From Escarpia spicata (Eukaryota; Annelida; Polychaeta; Sabellida; Siboglinidae): a DNA stretch of 64,000 nucleotides. Of the stretch, positions 20,691 to 32,695 are shown one piece after another. Every line of letters begins with the position of its first letter. Position 1 is the first letter of the stretch. Position numbers and translations under genes: made by a program. The stretch covers positions 66,039,304 through 66,103,303 of the forward strand of contig OZ023206.1 in NCBI GenBank assembly GCA_963995525.1, given 5' to 3'. The notes under the pieces were generated by a model. It saw only the letters and a program-made list of their open reading frames with translations, had not been told where the DNA came from and searched no databases.

Positions 20691-21135
20691 GTATTTGGAT
20701 TTGGATTTAAGTACATTTTTCTCTACTTGTAAATGAGTTTGGATTTGGATTTCTTAAAATGACTTGTACTTGTATCCCTGTACTTGCCAAAATATCAAGT
20801 ACATTTCAAGTACATCTTAGGTACAGAAGTTAAGTAACTTTAAAAGCAAAATAATACGCTTGTACTCGGTGTACTGTTTTGTCTGCGTGATTACCAACAT
20901 CGAATATCATCCATCCTGATTAGGTCTACAATTACTATAATTTTGTAATTATTATTAAATAATTGGTACGTGAAAAATAGTATTGTTGATGATTATTATG
21001 ACTGAAATGTAGGCTACTTTTATTTGGTGTACGCGTGCCTGGAATTGTACACAATAATTTTATATTTTGAAGTACTTATACGTGACATTGTACTTTATTA
21101 AATGTACTTGACTTGTACCTGGTATTAACACGCAT
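20690..21135. repeat. AAGTAC-rich repeat, possible MITE
   Basis: AAGTACA or its complement TGTACTT recurs at least ten times in 450 bases, with TTTGGATTTGGATTT twice near the left end and TACTTGACTTGTACC near the right end. Such subterminal motif clusters are usual in hAT-like non-autonomous elements, but I could not define terminal repeats. Confidence 0.35.
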
Positions 21136-21204
21136 TACTACGGTAACTGTATTCAGTTACACGGGCGGCTGAGCCTCGGCCCCAATAATTGTGGAGGCGG
21201 TTTA

Positions 21205-23475
21205 ACAAAATTTAACAAGATTTAACAAGATTGCCACCCAGAGAATTAACTCTAGGTGGCAGGTGGACAAGGAAGCCCGTTGGCTTATCGAGAGTCCGAC
21301 CCTTTTATCTATGTGTACCCCGCCCGTCTGAGGTATGTGTCGATTTTATTTTTAAACATACTCACGCTACTAGCACCCACACAATCAGCAGGTAATCTGT
21401 TCCATTCATTTAGAGTCCTTTGTGAAAATTAAAACTTTCTTATATCCAATCTACTCTGCTCCTTTGCTAATGTAAGTTCATGTCCTCTAGTCCTTCTATC
21501 TTTCTTAACTGAGAAAAAAATATTTCTATCAATATTTTCATAACCCTTCAATATTTTAAACACTTCTATCTGATCTCCTCTCAGACGATATCTACTGGTG
21601 ATCCCTCATCTACCCACTTAGTGATGTCTTCCAAAAAACATAACATATTTGTTAAGCATGACCTCGCTTTAAAAAAAACTTGTTGAGATAGGTTTATCAA
21701 GTTTTGTTTAACAAGAAAATCCACAATGTGATCTTTAATTAGTCTTTCTAATAATTTACAAATCACTGATGTTAAACTTACTGGTCTATAGTTCTCTGAC
21801 TTGTTTCTCGAACTTTTTTTAATAACGGTATAATGTTTGCTTCTTTCCATTCTAAAGGAACCACTCCCTCTTCTGATGACAAGTTGAAAACTGTTGCAAG
21901 CGGAATGCTAATTTGTTCTACAATTTCCAATAGTAGTTTGGGTGGAATACCATCCACTCCAGGTGATTTATTATCCTTCATAGCCCTTATTTTCTTAGCT
22001 ACCATTTCTGGGGTTACAATTAATTGTCCTAAATAGTCTGAATCTGCCCCCTTGAACTTAGCCTCTGGTACTGGCAGTGAATTAATATCTTCCTTGGTAA
22101 ACACTGAACTAAAGTACTCATTCAGGTCTTCTGCCATTAAGAATCCCTCTGATATTATATTTCCAGCACTAGAGGACCGACCTTATCTTGAACTTTCTGT
22201 TTGCTTCGAACATACGCATACAAACTCTTGCTGTCATGTTTTATATTACTAGCTAATTGTTGTTCATAGATTCTCTTTGAATTTCTAATTTCAGCTGTAG
22301 CTTGGTTAAGTGCTTCTTTATAACTGTTGTAGTCTTCATCATTTCCAGTACATATATATGACTTCCACATCATTTGTTAATACTTAATTTTTCCAATGAC
22401 TTCTTTCGATAAGTGTTTCTTTTTGGACCGTTTTCCTTATTTTATGAAGAGTACAAATTTATCGACTATGCATTTAATTTCACTCTTTAATATATTCCAG
22501 CATTCTGTTGCCGTCTTATTTTTCAGTGTCTTATTCCAGTCTATCTTTGCTAAATATTTCCTCATGTCCTTATACCATCCTTTGTGGAAATTTCTCCTAT
22601 ACTGCTTTTTACTATTCCTTTCTGATTTTACTTTGATGGTAAAATGTATCTGGTTGTGATCGCTACTCCCCAGTGGCTCACATATCTTGACATTGTCAAC
22701 TAATTCATTCTGTGAGGACAAAACTATGTCTAACACATTCTCACCCCTGGTTGGTTCTAGCACATGTTGAGAAAGGAATGTATCTTGAACTAAAACTAAA
22801 CACTTGTGGTCCTCACTCTCCATACTCTGTAGAAATTTCCATTGTATATGCCCGTGGTTAAAATCCCCCATAATAATACTGTCCCGTTTGCTTACTTCCC
22901 TTATAGCGGTTTGTATTTTTTCATTCTCTTCTATGCTTATGTTTGGACTTCGATAAACTAACCCAACTGTTAACGTTGAGTTTCCTGTAACTATGTTACA
23001 CCAAACAGCTTCTTCGCAATCTGCTTCTCTTTCTAATTTTATTTTATAAGCCTGAATAGATTCTTTAATATATAAAATAACTCCACCTCCCTTTCTTCCT
23101 ATTCTATCTTTTCTAAACATTACATATCCTGTCAGTCCCAATTCAGCATCTGATATATCAGTGGTGGTCCAGGATTCGGTTATACCTATTATATGAGGGT
23201 CAATATCTTCTACCATAATGTTTAGTTCATTTCTTTTGTTTATTATACTCCTTGCATTTAAACAAACACAATTATATCCAGCTTCAGAAGAGTTTTCCAG
23301 ACTGTTATTTGCTGATTTATTTGTGCTGTCTTTATCTAGGCCTCCATTTTCAGGCTTTTCTGTGAGTCCCCCCCTGCGAATCTAGTTTAAATAGATGCAA
23401 CCTGTCCCACTGTCAACAGATCGTAGCAGGTTCTCTGAGAAAACTGCTGCCCTCTTTCCACTAAGATGGAGGCCA
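21205..23475 (-). mobile_element. CR1-type LINE, copy C (RT core deleted)
   Basis: Contains, in transcript order, the ORF1 end (NGLHLSGKRAAVFSENL, 23,382-23,470), the ORF2 endonuclease, the linker, the first RT blocks, a junction at about 21,580 that skips the rest of the RT, a C-terminal piece (GDQIEVFKILKGYENID, TRGHELTLAKEQSR, FSQRTLNEWNRLP, FKNKIDTYLRRAG) and the 3' UTR with its hairpin. Over the endonuclease it is nearly identical to copy A, so amplification was recent. Confidence 0.85.
21305..23290 (-). pseudogene. LINE copy C ORF2, internally deleted
   Basis: The endonuclease is intact (NARSIINKRNELN, ESW, GDFNHGHIQW, SSDHNQI). RT opens with MKDNKSPGVDGIPPKLL, VPLEWKEANIIPL and SENYRPVSLTSVICKLLERL, then a frame break near 21,815. 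It ends at KWVDEGSPVDIV, joined directly to the C-terminal GDQIEVFK piece. The palm with the (F/C)ADD box is absent, so this copy cannot make a working enzyme. Confidence 0.8.
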
Positions 23476-23479
23476 TCTC

Positions 23480-25115
23480 TTAATTTATTCTGTTTTATGT
23501 AAAGAGCGCTAGAGCATTTTATTTTGGATTTTGGTGCTATATAATTTGTATTTATTATATTATTATTATTTATTGTTATTATTTGATTAGTAACAAAATG
23601 TAGTAAGATGTAAAACATATAATAGATTGTGTATTTTTGCAGGAACAAATAATAAAAACAAGACGAAAACACAGAAAATGAAACTCGGCTACGCATGACA
23701 ATGCTATACTATATGTCACAAGGTCAAAGGGACAGATCAAATTATCCATTGTGTCCGCTTGCGCGCGTTTGCTAAGTACGCAAATATACCTACTTTTGAG
23801 ACGGTTGACCGAGTGAGGTGGCCGCCACCCCGCAAGGCACCATGGGAGAAGAAGATGTAGAAGAAGAAGACGTAAAAGAAGAATGAAAAATAACGGACCA
23901 GAGCTGAACATGGGTGGATTTACTGTTACAAACTGTGCAATCAGTCACTAATAATAATTAGGTATGTTTATAATTGTATGTATTAAATGCTACAGTGCAT
24001 AGAGAGGATCGTGGAGAATCCCAGAAAGACTTGTTAAAAGTCGCCATCGCATGAGCCACCCGTCGTATTATTTTAATTATGTTTCTGTTGAAAGAAAAGA
24101 ATATATATGTAAAATTGTAAACATTCAAATGTAGTAAGGTCCGTCGTCAATGAAAACGTGGAATCTTGTGTTTTGTTATACAGCTGAGGTGCATGTTCAT
24201 AGAGTGTAATGAAGAAGACGAAGAAGAAGACGGAAGGAAGGAAGAGAAAGAAGAAACATTGAGTGTACAACGTTTCAGGGGGTACTTTATTCACAATGCT
24301 CTTGCCCTGCGGACAGTTGCTCAATGAGACACTTACCCTGTGTGTAAGTGTGTCACACCCATTAAATTTACGACGCATTTGACCCTCGAAACTCACCTGA
24401 TAACAACACATAAATCAGGGAGCGGCACATTTGACAGGACTATATATAAAGTAAATAATACGGTCAAGTAAACAACGACGAGGTTTCTCGACATATTTCT
24501 GATGTCATTAATTATAAACGAATCAAACTGACATGCTTCGTTCATATTCAGACTACTTGTTTGATAATCTGCGCCAAACACCTTCCCATGCACAGCGGCT
24601 ATTTGCATTACAATTAACACCTGTGGGTACGAATGGCATTCCAGCAAAGTTGCTTGCATCACTAGACAGTGTCAGTCTATAAGCCAGTGTAAAATGTAAT
24701 ACAAGTTATTTGTAATAGAGCCGATTGCAGAGTACAAACACATTCCATGCACGCTCTATTCATAACAGGGCAAAAGAAACTAAAAACTAATTTCGTGACA
24801 CCGTACAAAACGATCAGCCCGATGATTCATGTTGATCAATCGTCTAAAGATTGTCACTGAGAGAATCAAACAGAGAATCAATTTGTCTGACAAAACAGAC
24901 AAATTAATAATTTTAAAATATTATTGTCCCTCCGTTGTGTCTTTTATTTCATTTTCAATCTGTTCAGTCGGCACGCTCGTCTCCTCTCGTCTGGTTTGTC
25001 ATTGCTGTCGCGCCAATTATTATTTAGTCAGCATCAACAGTTCACTTGTATTTCTTGATAAAGTCCATAAACATACAAGTGCAAGCGTGGGCAAACCAGT
25101 TGTTACCTTTATTGA
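23480..25115. other. intergenic, GAA-rich patches
   Basis: Two (GAA)n-like patches at about 23,850-23,885 and 24,207-24,257. Frames of about 110 codons have no recognisable domain. No gene is supported. Confidence 0.4.
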
Positions 25116-25118
25116 CGC

Positions 25119-25233
25119 TCTGATATTAGTAGTAGTAGTAGTAGTAGATGTAGTAGTAGTAGTAGCAGCAGTAGTAGTAGCAGTAGCAGTAGCAGTAGTA
25201 GTAGTAGTGTAGTAGTGTAGTAGTGTAGTAGTT

Positions 25234-25264
<31 letters not shown>

Positions 25265-25396
25265 CAGCAGTAGTAGTAGCAGTAGCAGTAGTAGTAGTAG
25301 TGTAGTAGTGTAGTAGTGTAGTAGTGTAGTAGTTGTAGTAGTAGTAGTAGTAGTAGCAGCAGTAGTAGTAGCAGTAGCAGTAGTAGTAGTAGTAGC

Positions 25397-25434
<38 letters not shown>

Positions 25435-25542
25435 CAGTAGCAGTAGTAGTAGCAGTAGCAGTAGCAGTAGTAGTAGAGTAGTGGTGTAGTAGTAGTAGTA
25501 GTAGCAGTAGCAGCAATAGTAGTAGTGGTAGTAGTAGTAGTA
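25119..25542. repeat. (TAG)n trinucleotide tract, left part
   Basis: TAG/CAG trinucleotides with short internal duplications such as GTGTAGTAGTGTAG. The tract resumes at 26,916 after the Tc1/mariner element, showing that the transposon landed inside it. Confidence 0.95.
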
Positions 25543-26915
25543 GAGTAATTTGCAAAATTTTTAGACCAGGCACGATTTTTTGAAGAAATGTTACAAAACT
25601 ATGGTTTTTTGGGCCTTCACATAACATTATATCAGTTTATTTCGCCAAATAAACGTAGTACAACATAATATGAAACTTTATTTCGTCCAAAAGTGTCAGT
25701 GTCTCTACTTTTCAGTATTTAGTGTAGCCTCCTTTGCCGTCAATGACCGCCTGGATGCGATATGGCATGCTAGAAACCAGAGATTCGCAGTACTACTGGG
25801 TGATTTCGGTGACCCAAACGTCCTTGATAGCTTGTTTCAAGTTATGAGCGCTTGATGGTTGTTTGTCTGCCACCTTATCCTTCATTATAGTCCACAGGTT
25901 CTCAATGGGATTTAGATCTGGGCTGTTCCCAGGCCATTCCAGCACGTAGATTTTGTTCTTGAGGAAATCAGTGGCTGCCTTGGATCGGTGACAAGGAGCG
26001 CCATCTTGCATGGAAATAGTACATTTGTGGATGTCCATATGCAGTTTCAGCTTCTCTTTCAGCAACTCCACGTACCTATGTCCATTCATAGTGGTGTTAG
26101 GTGGAATAAAATACAGACCAGAAGGGCCAAAACATGTCATGGCACCCCAAATCATCTGACTTGGCGTGTGTTTCATTGTGGCTGCCGTATATTTCTCATC
26201 AAATCGCTTACCTACTGGCCGCCTAACGTGCCTCTTGCGACGTATAAACTGTTGCATGGTTGATTCATCTGAGAACAACATTTTCTTCCACTGCGCGAGA
26301 GTCCAGTGGCGATGTCGTCTGGCAGTCTCTTTTTTTCATCACAGGTGTCAGGCTTGGCTTCCGGGCCGGCTTGCGGGACTTGAGCCCAAATCCCTTGCTG
26401 AGACGTTTCGAAACAGTACTGAGACTTATTTCCGTATCTTTTAAGCGTAAAGCAGCCCGAATTTCCTTGCATGAGCTCATTGGCGAGCACATCACGATGC
26501 GTCTCATTGCGTGGTCATCCCAGAGCGTAGTTTTCCGTGGACGACCACTCCTTTTACTGTACGAAAAGTGCCAGCAGTATTGAATTTGACGATGACGTTG
26601 TGCATATGGCTGTCTTGGAATAACGTAATTTAGCACTAATGTCTCTTTCCGTATATCCTTCTCCATGTAGAGTCACTATTTGTGCCCTTAGAACCTCTGG
26701 CAAAGACGATTTTTTGCCCATTTCAGGGATGAAGACAAAACTGAAAAACACCTAATCGATACAGCAGCAAACAAATGACCTGGAAGTACTGACTAGGCGT
26801 ATTGCTTCAAGGCCCAAATAGGATGATGCAGTCCAGACATTATCTGATGCAATCTGATGCCATACCATAAAATGCTTAAAAATCGTGCCTGGTCTTAAAC
26901 TTGTGCAAATGACTG
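25543..26915 (-). mobile_element. Tc1/mariner DNA transposon, 1,373 bp, inserted in a (TAG)n tract
   Basis: Terminal inverted repeats of about 35 bp carry the shared block AGACCAGGCACGATTTTT at both ends with an outer ATTTGCA. TA dinucleotides of the microsatellite border both ends, matching the TA target duplication of this superfamily. One minus-strand transposase remnant fills the element. Confidence 0.9.
25793..26721 (-). pseudogene. Tc1/mariner transposase, two frame breaks
   Basis: It begins MGKKSSLPEVLRAQIVTLH, a paired-like helix-turn-helix, then SKRSGRPRKTT (AT-hook-like GRPR) and LSTVSKRLSKGFGLKSRKPA. The catalytic part is MLFSDEST (first D), ISMQDGAPCH (second D) and WPGNSPDLNPIENLW (E). 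I count 33 residues between the second D and the E, one fewer than the usual DD34E. The reading frame changes between about 26,585 and 26,640 and again in an A run near 26,330, so it is inactive. Cut-and-paste activity can be assigned only to its ancestor. Confidence 0.88.
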
Positions 26916-26925
26916 TAGTAGTAGC

Positions 26926-26988
<63 letters not shown>
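26916..26988. repeat. (TAG)n trinucleotide tract, right part
   Basis: Continuation of the tract at 25,119-25,542, purer on this side. Confidence 0.95.
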
Positions 26989-26990
<2 letters not shown>

Positions 26991-27084
26991 GCGTTATGGG
27001 CTATCTGGGGACGCCTATGGCTTGTGTGATTGTACGTTCGCGAATTCCCACTGATAACATTTACGGATGAAATATTCGTGGGTC

Positions 27085-27122
27085 TTCTTCTTCTTCTTGT
27101 TTTTCTTCTTCTTCTTCTTCTA
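27085..27122. repeat. (TTC)n microsatellite
   Basis: TTC trinucleotides with one GTTTT break. Confidence 0.85.
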
Positions 27123-27229
27123 TGTTATGACTACCTTTATTAGGTTGACAATTTTGTCATTTGGGGGGTAAACTTTGGCATCAGGAAAAAGAGAATAAAT
27201 GTAGTGGTACAATTTAGTGGGGTTAGGGG

Positions 27230-27380
27230 ATGTAGAAAGGGGGAGGGGAGGGGAGGGAAGGGGATGTAGAAATGGGAGGGTAGGGAGGGGAGGAAAGGGG
27301 ATGTAGAAAGGGGGAGGGGAGGGAGGGGAGGGAGGGGAGGAAAGGGGATGTAGAAGGGGGAGGGGAGGGAGGGAATGGGG
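27230..27380. repeat. G-rich minisatellite GGGATGTAGAAAGGGGGAGG type
   Basis: Four or five imperfect units of GGGATGTAGAAA followed by variable GGGGAGGGA runs. It overlies the 3' coding end of the LINE, whose frame here reads as Pro/Ser/Phe repeats. Confidence 0.85.
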
Positions 27381-27724
27381 TTATAAGATGTAGAGATGGT
27401 GCTGGAGCCTGGACTCCAAAGAATCCAGATACCATTTCTTGGGGCAGGCTGTTCCACTCAGCTATTGTGCGCGGGGAAAATGACACATTCCTGTACTGTG
27501 TGCGGTGGTAGGGAAGGTCATACCCGATGTCATGGGTTTTCCCTGTTTTTGTTTTACGAGGACCGGATAGTGTGGGCAGGTACAGCGAGTTGATTGCGAT
27601 GGCTCCTGTTTTGTATTTATATAGGGTACTGAGGCGTGCTTTCTTTCTACGGACTTCGAGGGTTGGTCAGTTTAATGTATTTTACATAGACTACTGAGGA
27701 AGTGTGGCGGTGTATGTTGGTGAC

Positions 27725-28159
27725 TCAAAGTGCTGCCCTCATCTGGATCTTTTCGAAGGCAGTTGTGTCTTTGGTGGTGTAAGGGTCCCAGACTGGGCTG
27801 GCATACTCCAGGACAGGTCTGACAACGGCTTTATATGCTGTTTCTTTGTTTTTTTCATTCCGTATTTTGATATTCCGTCTAAGGAAACCCACGGTCGTGT
27901 TTGCTTTGTTTGCGGTGTTATTGATATGAGCGCTCCATGTGTTGTCACTTGTGATCGTAATGTCTAGGTATTTCACCTTACAGTGAGAGCTTGTCCATGC
28001 AGCTTGTATGAGGCTTTTAGTGTCTACCGTTTGGACGTGGCGCTCAAGACGGAACAATTCTGAGGGTTGAATGACATTGACCATTGCTCTTCCAAATGGG
28101 AGAGCGCTTCCAGGTTCCTCTGTAGGTTTTCTTTGTGTGTTTTTGTCTATATTTGGCAA
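27725..28159 (-). pseudogene. C-terminal RT/thumb fragment of second LINE
   Basis: 144 codons. KYLDITITSDNTWSAHIN, GFLRRNIKIRNEKNKETAYK, AVVRPVLEYASPVWDPYTT and FEKIQMRAAL are the usual region after the RT palm in jockey/CR1-like LINEs. The frame then breaks. Confidence 0.75.
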
Positions 28160-28199
28160 TGACAGATTGTGTCATCTGCAAACATGCGGATGTTTGATG

Positions 28200-28493
28200 T
28201 TATACCCTCTGAGGGGACGTTGGTGTAGAAGAGAAAGAGGGCAGGGCCCCGTACTGACTCCGGGGGACTCCTGAGTCAACCGACATTAGGGAACACTTGT
28301 TGCCTTCGACCACCACTTCTTGCACCCTGTCCCGGAGGAAGCTTTGGATCCATTGACTGATGTTGCCATTGATCCCATATTGTCGTAGCTTGTGGGCAAG
28401 CAAACAGTAGTTCACTTTGTCGAAGGCCTTACAAAAGGCAATCATCACCACATCCTCCTGGACTCCTCTCTCCAAGTTTTTTTTATATTTCAT
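28200..28493 (-). pseudogene. reverse transcriptase fragment of second LINE
   Basis: 97 codons covering RT blocks A and B: VVMIAFCKAFDKVNY (the first Asp of the usual D-F-S-K-A-F-D is replaced by Ala) and VDSGVPRSQYGALP (usual S-G-V-P-Q-G-T-V-L-G-P lost by a frameshift). The FADD block lies in another frame a little downstream. Confidence 0.75.
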
Positions 28494-28660
28494 CGATCGA
28501 GGCCTAACATTTATGTTTCGCGTTCGTGTCGTTTACAGAATCCATGCTGTTCGGATCTTATGATGTTTTGATTCTCTGCACGGGACATGATGTGGCAAAC
28601 TAGGATAAGCTCCATCAGTTTGCATGGGACACTAAGTTAATGAAATCGGTCCATAGTTAT

Positions 28661-31600
28661 TGCCTTATTTATATGATTGCTAATCAAAATATCTAGCAGG
28701 TTCTGGCTTACTCAGATATTATCTTCTGTAAGCAGTGTTATAATTGTTACTTTATCTCCGATATATTCTACCACTTAATCAGGTTTGTTAAATCTTGTTT
28801 ACAAACTTATCGAAACCTAAGTCATCATAATTATCATTCACTAGACTAAAGTGATCTAAATATATTCTATCTGACTATACTTAAGCACAGCTTTTACTCA
28901 ACATATGCCTACTGGTTCTTTATGAATAATATTAAGGCAAGAATAATACTTATCGATCAATAATTCCACTCGCTTTTCAACTCTTCTGCACCACAACTTC
29001 TCAACGATCTAGAGATGAAGACAAAGGAATACATTCATTATGTTGTAAAACATATTTGTAATGTATTTAAAATCAGCATGTTCTTGACGATAATCCATTG
29101 TCTTTATGACTGGTTGTGAAAACGGCCTAGACCAAGTTTAATAAACGACTCGAGCGCCTGTGCCGTGGATGTTCTCTCGCCAGGCGTTTCCCATTATCTT
29201 GCAGGGCGTACCGCAACGAAATAAATTGCTTTAGATCAACACTTCTAGCTGTTGTCTCTGAGCTGTTGTCTAAGATGCGTAGACATCTTCCTTTGTGGGC
29301 TCGATGTTCAATCAAAACATATCTTAACAGTCAGCCGTTTATAAGTCATACCGCGAACCATATTTAGAACACATTGATGAACAATGAAACAGCAGATTAT
29401 GCACGTGTACGAAAATGCTACAATATGGCCAGATCGCCTCGTGGAAGAGAACGTTCGTACGATCGTAGGAGCTACGAAGGCTTCTTGAAAACGGATTTAT
29501 GAGCAAAAATCTTCGCACAAACCTTTGTATGCACAATAAATCTTCGTGAAACCGTATCCCGTTTATTGAAGGTTGCAAGTTATGTCAATTCGACTGTTAT
29601 TTTCCTTGTTACGAAATAATTGTTCTGGACCAAATGTTATTAACAGTTAATTTATAGACTTCGTTCGTAGAAATAAATAATTAATGTAGCATATTACGTA
29701 AACAGTATTTGCATAATTTGTTTCTGCCTGACAATCTGTCCGACGTCGAAATAGACAGGCGCGTTGCCGCCACGACTAGTTCGAGATGTGGATCGCATCA
29801 ATCGCAGAAAAGATTATAATTCGTGCACTTCGACGGAAAGAGACGAGACCGGAAAACGCTGCGGTTTATGGGGATTGTGGCGTTATTATTCCTTGCTGCA
29901 ATGGCGACTCTAGTGCGTCCCTGTACATGATTTTGCCTAGAATGTTTCTTGTAGATTCGTGGTGATATTGGCACTGTAAAAATGTATTTTTATTATTAAA
30001 TAATGGACGTAAAATGATAAGTTGCTGAGAGGTTTGGGTTGCTGTAATATACTCTAGGTAGCCATGGTGGTTAGAGAGGAGGCGGAGAATAAACTGCTTT
30101 TGCTGTTAATAGCAATCGGTAAATCACACCTCCTATACTTCCCCTGTGAGGTTGAGTGGCCGGCTTACACACATGTCCGTAGGAAGTTAAGCACGGAGAG
30201 GCACTGCACCGGTGTGTGGAGTGGCACTAAGACAGGCCGGTATATAGTACGTAACACAAATTGTGTTGATATCTGCACCGTAACAACGTTTTTTGAAGAC
30301 CGTGTGTCTGGGGGTGTTTTGTATCACATCAAGTCTTTGAATCACGCACGTTCTCAGTGCTACAAAAAGTGAGATAAATCAATCACAAATCTGACACCAG
30401 GTCAGGCGTATTCGCCTGCAACAAATGATGATGATTAAATCATGACTGGTAAAGACCTAACAGTAACCGTGTATGAAGTAGGTCCACAACAAAGAGAAAC
30501 TTCGGTTCTTCTACTTCAGTCACTAAGCCAGCTGCAAGAGCATCTTCATCTTCGTTACCTGGCAGTGTAGTTGCACGTGCTGCCTCCTCGACCGTATCAA
30601 CCAGCATATATATATATAGCATTGTAATTATAACTCCACCAAGCATGATGACATTAGTATCGGGTACCATTCTAGCTCAAGGATCGAATTGGGTGTTGAT
30701 CAATTATGGCTGATGTGACATATGTAATGTTCGGGAAGTTGAAGTATTTTTTTAGAAACGAGTACATGTAAAAGATCCGATTGATCATTATACTTCGATC
30801 TCTTGGGGTTCCCCTTAGATATGGGGCGCGGGCGTCCGCGTGTTCTCAAGGCTAAAGTCGCGATCAGATGAATCAACGACTGGAACAAATTAACACTGAT
30901 TCAACTAACATTCGTACACTGCATGCATATATGATATCTGCCAGGGGTAGGCCTAGTGCAGTCATGCAACTACCACCCCTGGCTTTGTCAGGATTGACAT
31001 TGTCATGAATGCGTAGAGTAGTGTACATGCATTTGCAATGGAGCCACTTATTTATTAAAACAGTAGCATTTATTATTAGTAAATAATTAAAATGAGTGTA
31101 TTTTTGTTGTGCTGCATATTTCTACAAAAATCGAAAGTTACCAAAACTGGTTTGACACTGTCGCATTGTTTGATAGGTAGAATGCGCCAATAAAAGTAAA
31201 ATCTGCCGATTGAGGTAGGTGGTAATGCGCTTAATTTGCCAGTAAAGTGCACTTTGCCCCACACTACTCTATGCTTTTGAAATTATAAAATTTTCATGAC
31301 AATTGATGAGATCACATTTTTCTTAAGATGTAAACTGCTATGATGTGATGTCCACGTTGTTTTTGCTTGGAACAAATAATAAATCAGCATGAGTATAATA
31401 ACACGCTGTAAACCAAGGAGCCTCTATTTGGACAGAAAGTGGCAGTCTACGCTGAAGGTTTTTGTCCGCCATTCGGGAGGTAAACGCATGCGCCTGCGGG
31501 ACCGGCAGCGCGCGATGTTAGCGTATACCTCATCCTCGCGAGGATGAGTCACCTCATTTTATCAGAATAATCACCAAGCTGTGATGCGTCATATAAAATC

Positions 31601-32399
31601 AAAGATTAAAGTAATCCTTGAAGTGTTTTACCTATCACAATTCAAAATAATGAAATTAGCAAACACATCACCTAGAAACGTTGAAATTATTTATTGAGCC
31701 AACTGAATTTCGTCGTGTGTCATCAGAATAATCATCGGGCTGTACCACTTCTTATATAATTAAACTATTGAGGTTATCGTTGAAAATTTTGAGCAATGAT
31801 AATGCAAAGAACTGCATTTTCTGCACGCGTATGGTTTGGCTTGGCACAACTCCAGAATGGCAGACGAACTGCTTACGTACTTTCCTCGAACAACGTAGAT
31901 ATAGTGCGCGCTGCACCGTCTTGTATTGATATGCGGTCTTTGCTGTAAACTCGTGCACAATACGACTCATTGACCCAGTTGCATGATACATGAGTTTATA
32001 TCGACTGGGTCTGGGTGAACTGTAAAGCGCGCGGACTTCCGGATGATGTGATGCAAAATGAATTCTCCGAACACTTCGAAGGGAAAGACGCCACAAAAGG
32101 GGTAATTCACTCACGTTAGGGTCTAATACACTGTCGTTGCTGTAAAATAGTACCAATGACATGAGAGGATTAGACATTAAGTTCGTGTTAATGTGTGAGT
32201 CTACGGCAGTTCAATGTTGGACCCTTTTTGACAGCTCGACTCGAGTCTCGACAACGTGAACGACATCTTCACAGACTTCACTGGACTTTAGAAGTTTAGT
32301 AGTTCAGTTAATCGGTTATCAATGTTGTCAACGGCGACGTTTTACTCTCTGACCTAACCATCAAAACGACCACTTAGTCTAGAGTGGCTGTACGGGAGC
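28661..32399. other. intergenic, no gene seen
   Basis: No coding segment supported. Notable items are a 20-bp perfect palindrome at 31,529-31,548 and two related blocks (CATCAGAATAATCA near 31,560 and 31,720). Frames of 60 to 140 codons, such as 31,752-32,177 on the minus strand, have no recognisable domain. Confidence 0.4.
31529..31548. repeat. 20-bp perfect palindrome
   Basis: CTCATCCTCGCGAGGATGAG is its own reverse complement, with NruI-type TCGCGA at the centre. No neighbouring gene is close. Confidence 0.95.
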
Positions 32400-32695
32400 G
32401 CGGCTAGGCCTAGGGTAGTAGTTAGCACATCCACCTGGCATGCCCGCGCTTTGAGAGTTCAAAAGTCGAAACGCGGACTGAGGCTGAGCAGGCATGATAT
32501 TTGGTAATTGGTATAAAAACCTGGCACTCATCATTCACTTACATTGGCCGTTTGGGGACTCTGTATCATTCATGACTCGGAGATCACATTAATGTCGGTC
32601 CCGTCTCAATTTGGGACGTAAAAGAACCACTGAGAGTGAGGACGACAAGCACCCTGGTTGTGACCACCCTCAATGACAATGCCAGCATATAAAGG
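32400..32695 (+). mobile_element. tRNA-derived SINE-like repeat
   Basis: TAGGCCTAGGGTAGTAGTTA resembles a tRNA box A region and GAGTTCAAAAGTC, some 50 bases on, resembles box B (GGTTCRANYCC). The following 200 bases have no coding character. No second copy is seen in this window, so the call rests on the promoter-like boxes alone. Confidence 0.4.

Larger units (their letters stand above)
27130..28660 (-). mobile_element. second LINE family, 5'-truncated and decayed
   Basis: Minus-strand non-LTR element different from the CR1 copies. Fragments in transcript order: AFCKAFDKVNYCLLAHKL and SQWIQSFLRDRVQEV (RT), SGVPRSQYG (decayed SGVPQG block), MFADDTICHCQI near 28,175 (catalytic FADD), HVQTVDTKSLIQAAWTSSHC, YLDITITSDNTWSAHINNT, AVVRPVLEYASPVWDPY and FSPRTIAEWNSLPQEMV. 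The style is jockey/CR1-like. Frames shift several times, and the 3' part has turned into a G-rich minisatellite. Confidence 0.82.

Noticed and set aside
25109..25627. 172-codon Leu/Thr-rich frame
   Set aside because: Translation of the (TAG)n repeat.
30150..30260. Possible 5S-rRNA-derived repeat (GGAAGTTAAGCACGG)
   Set aside because: Only one short block resembles the 5S internal promoter; the later promoter elements are missing.
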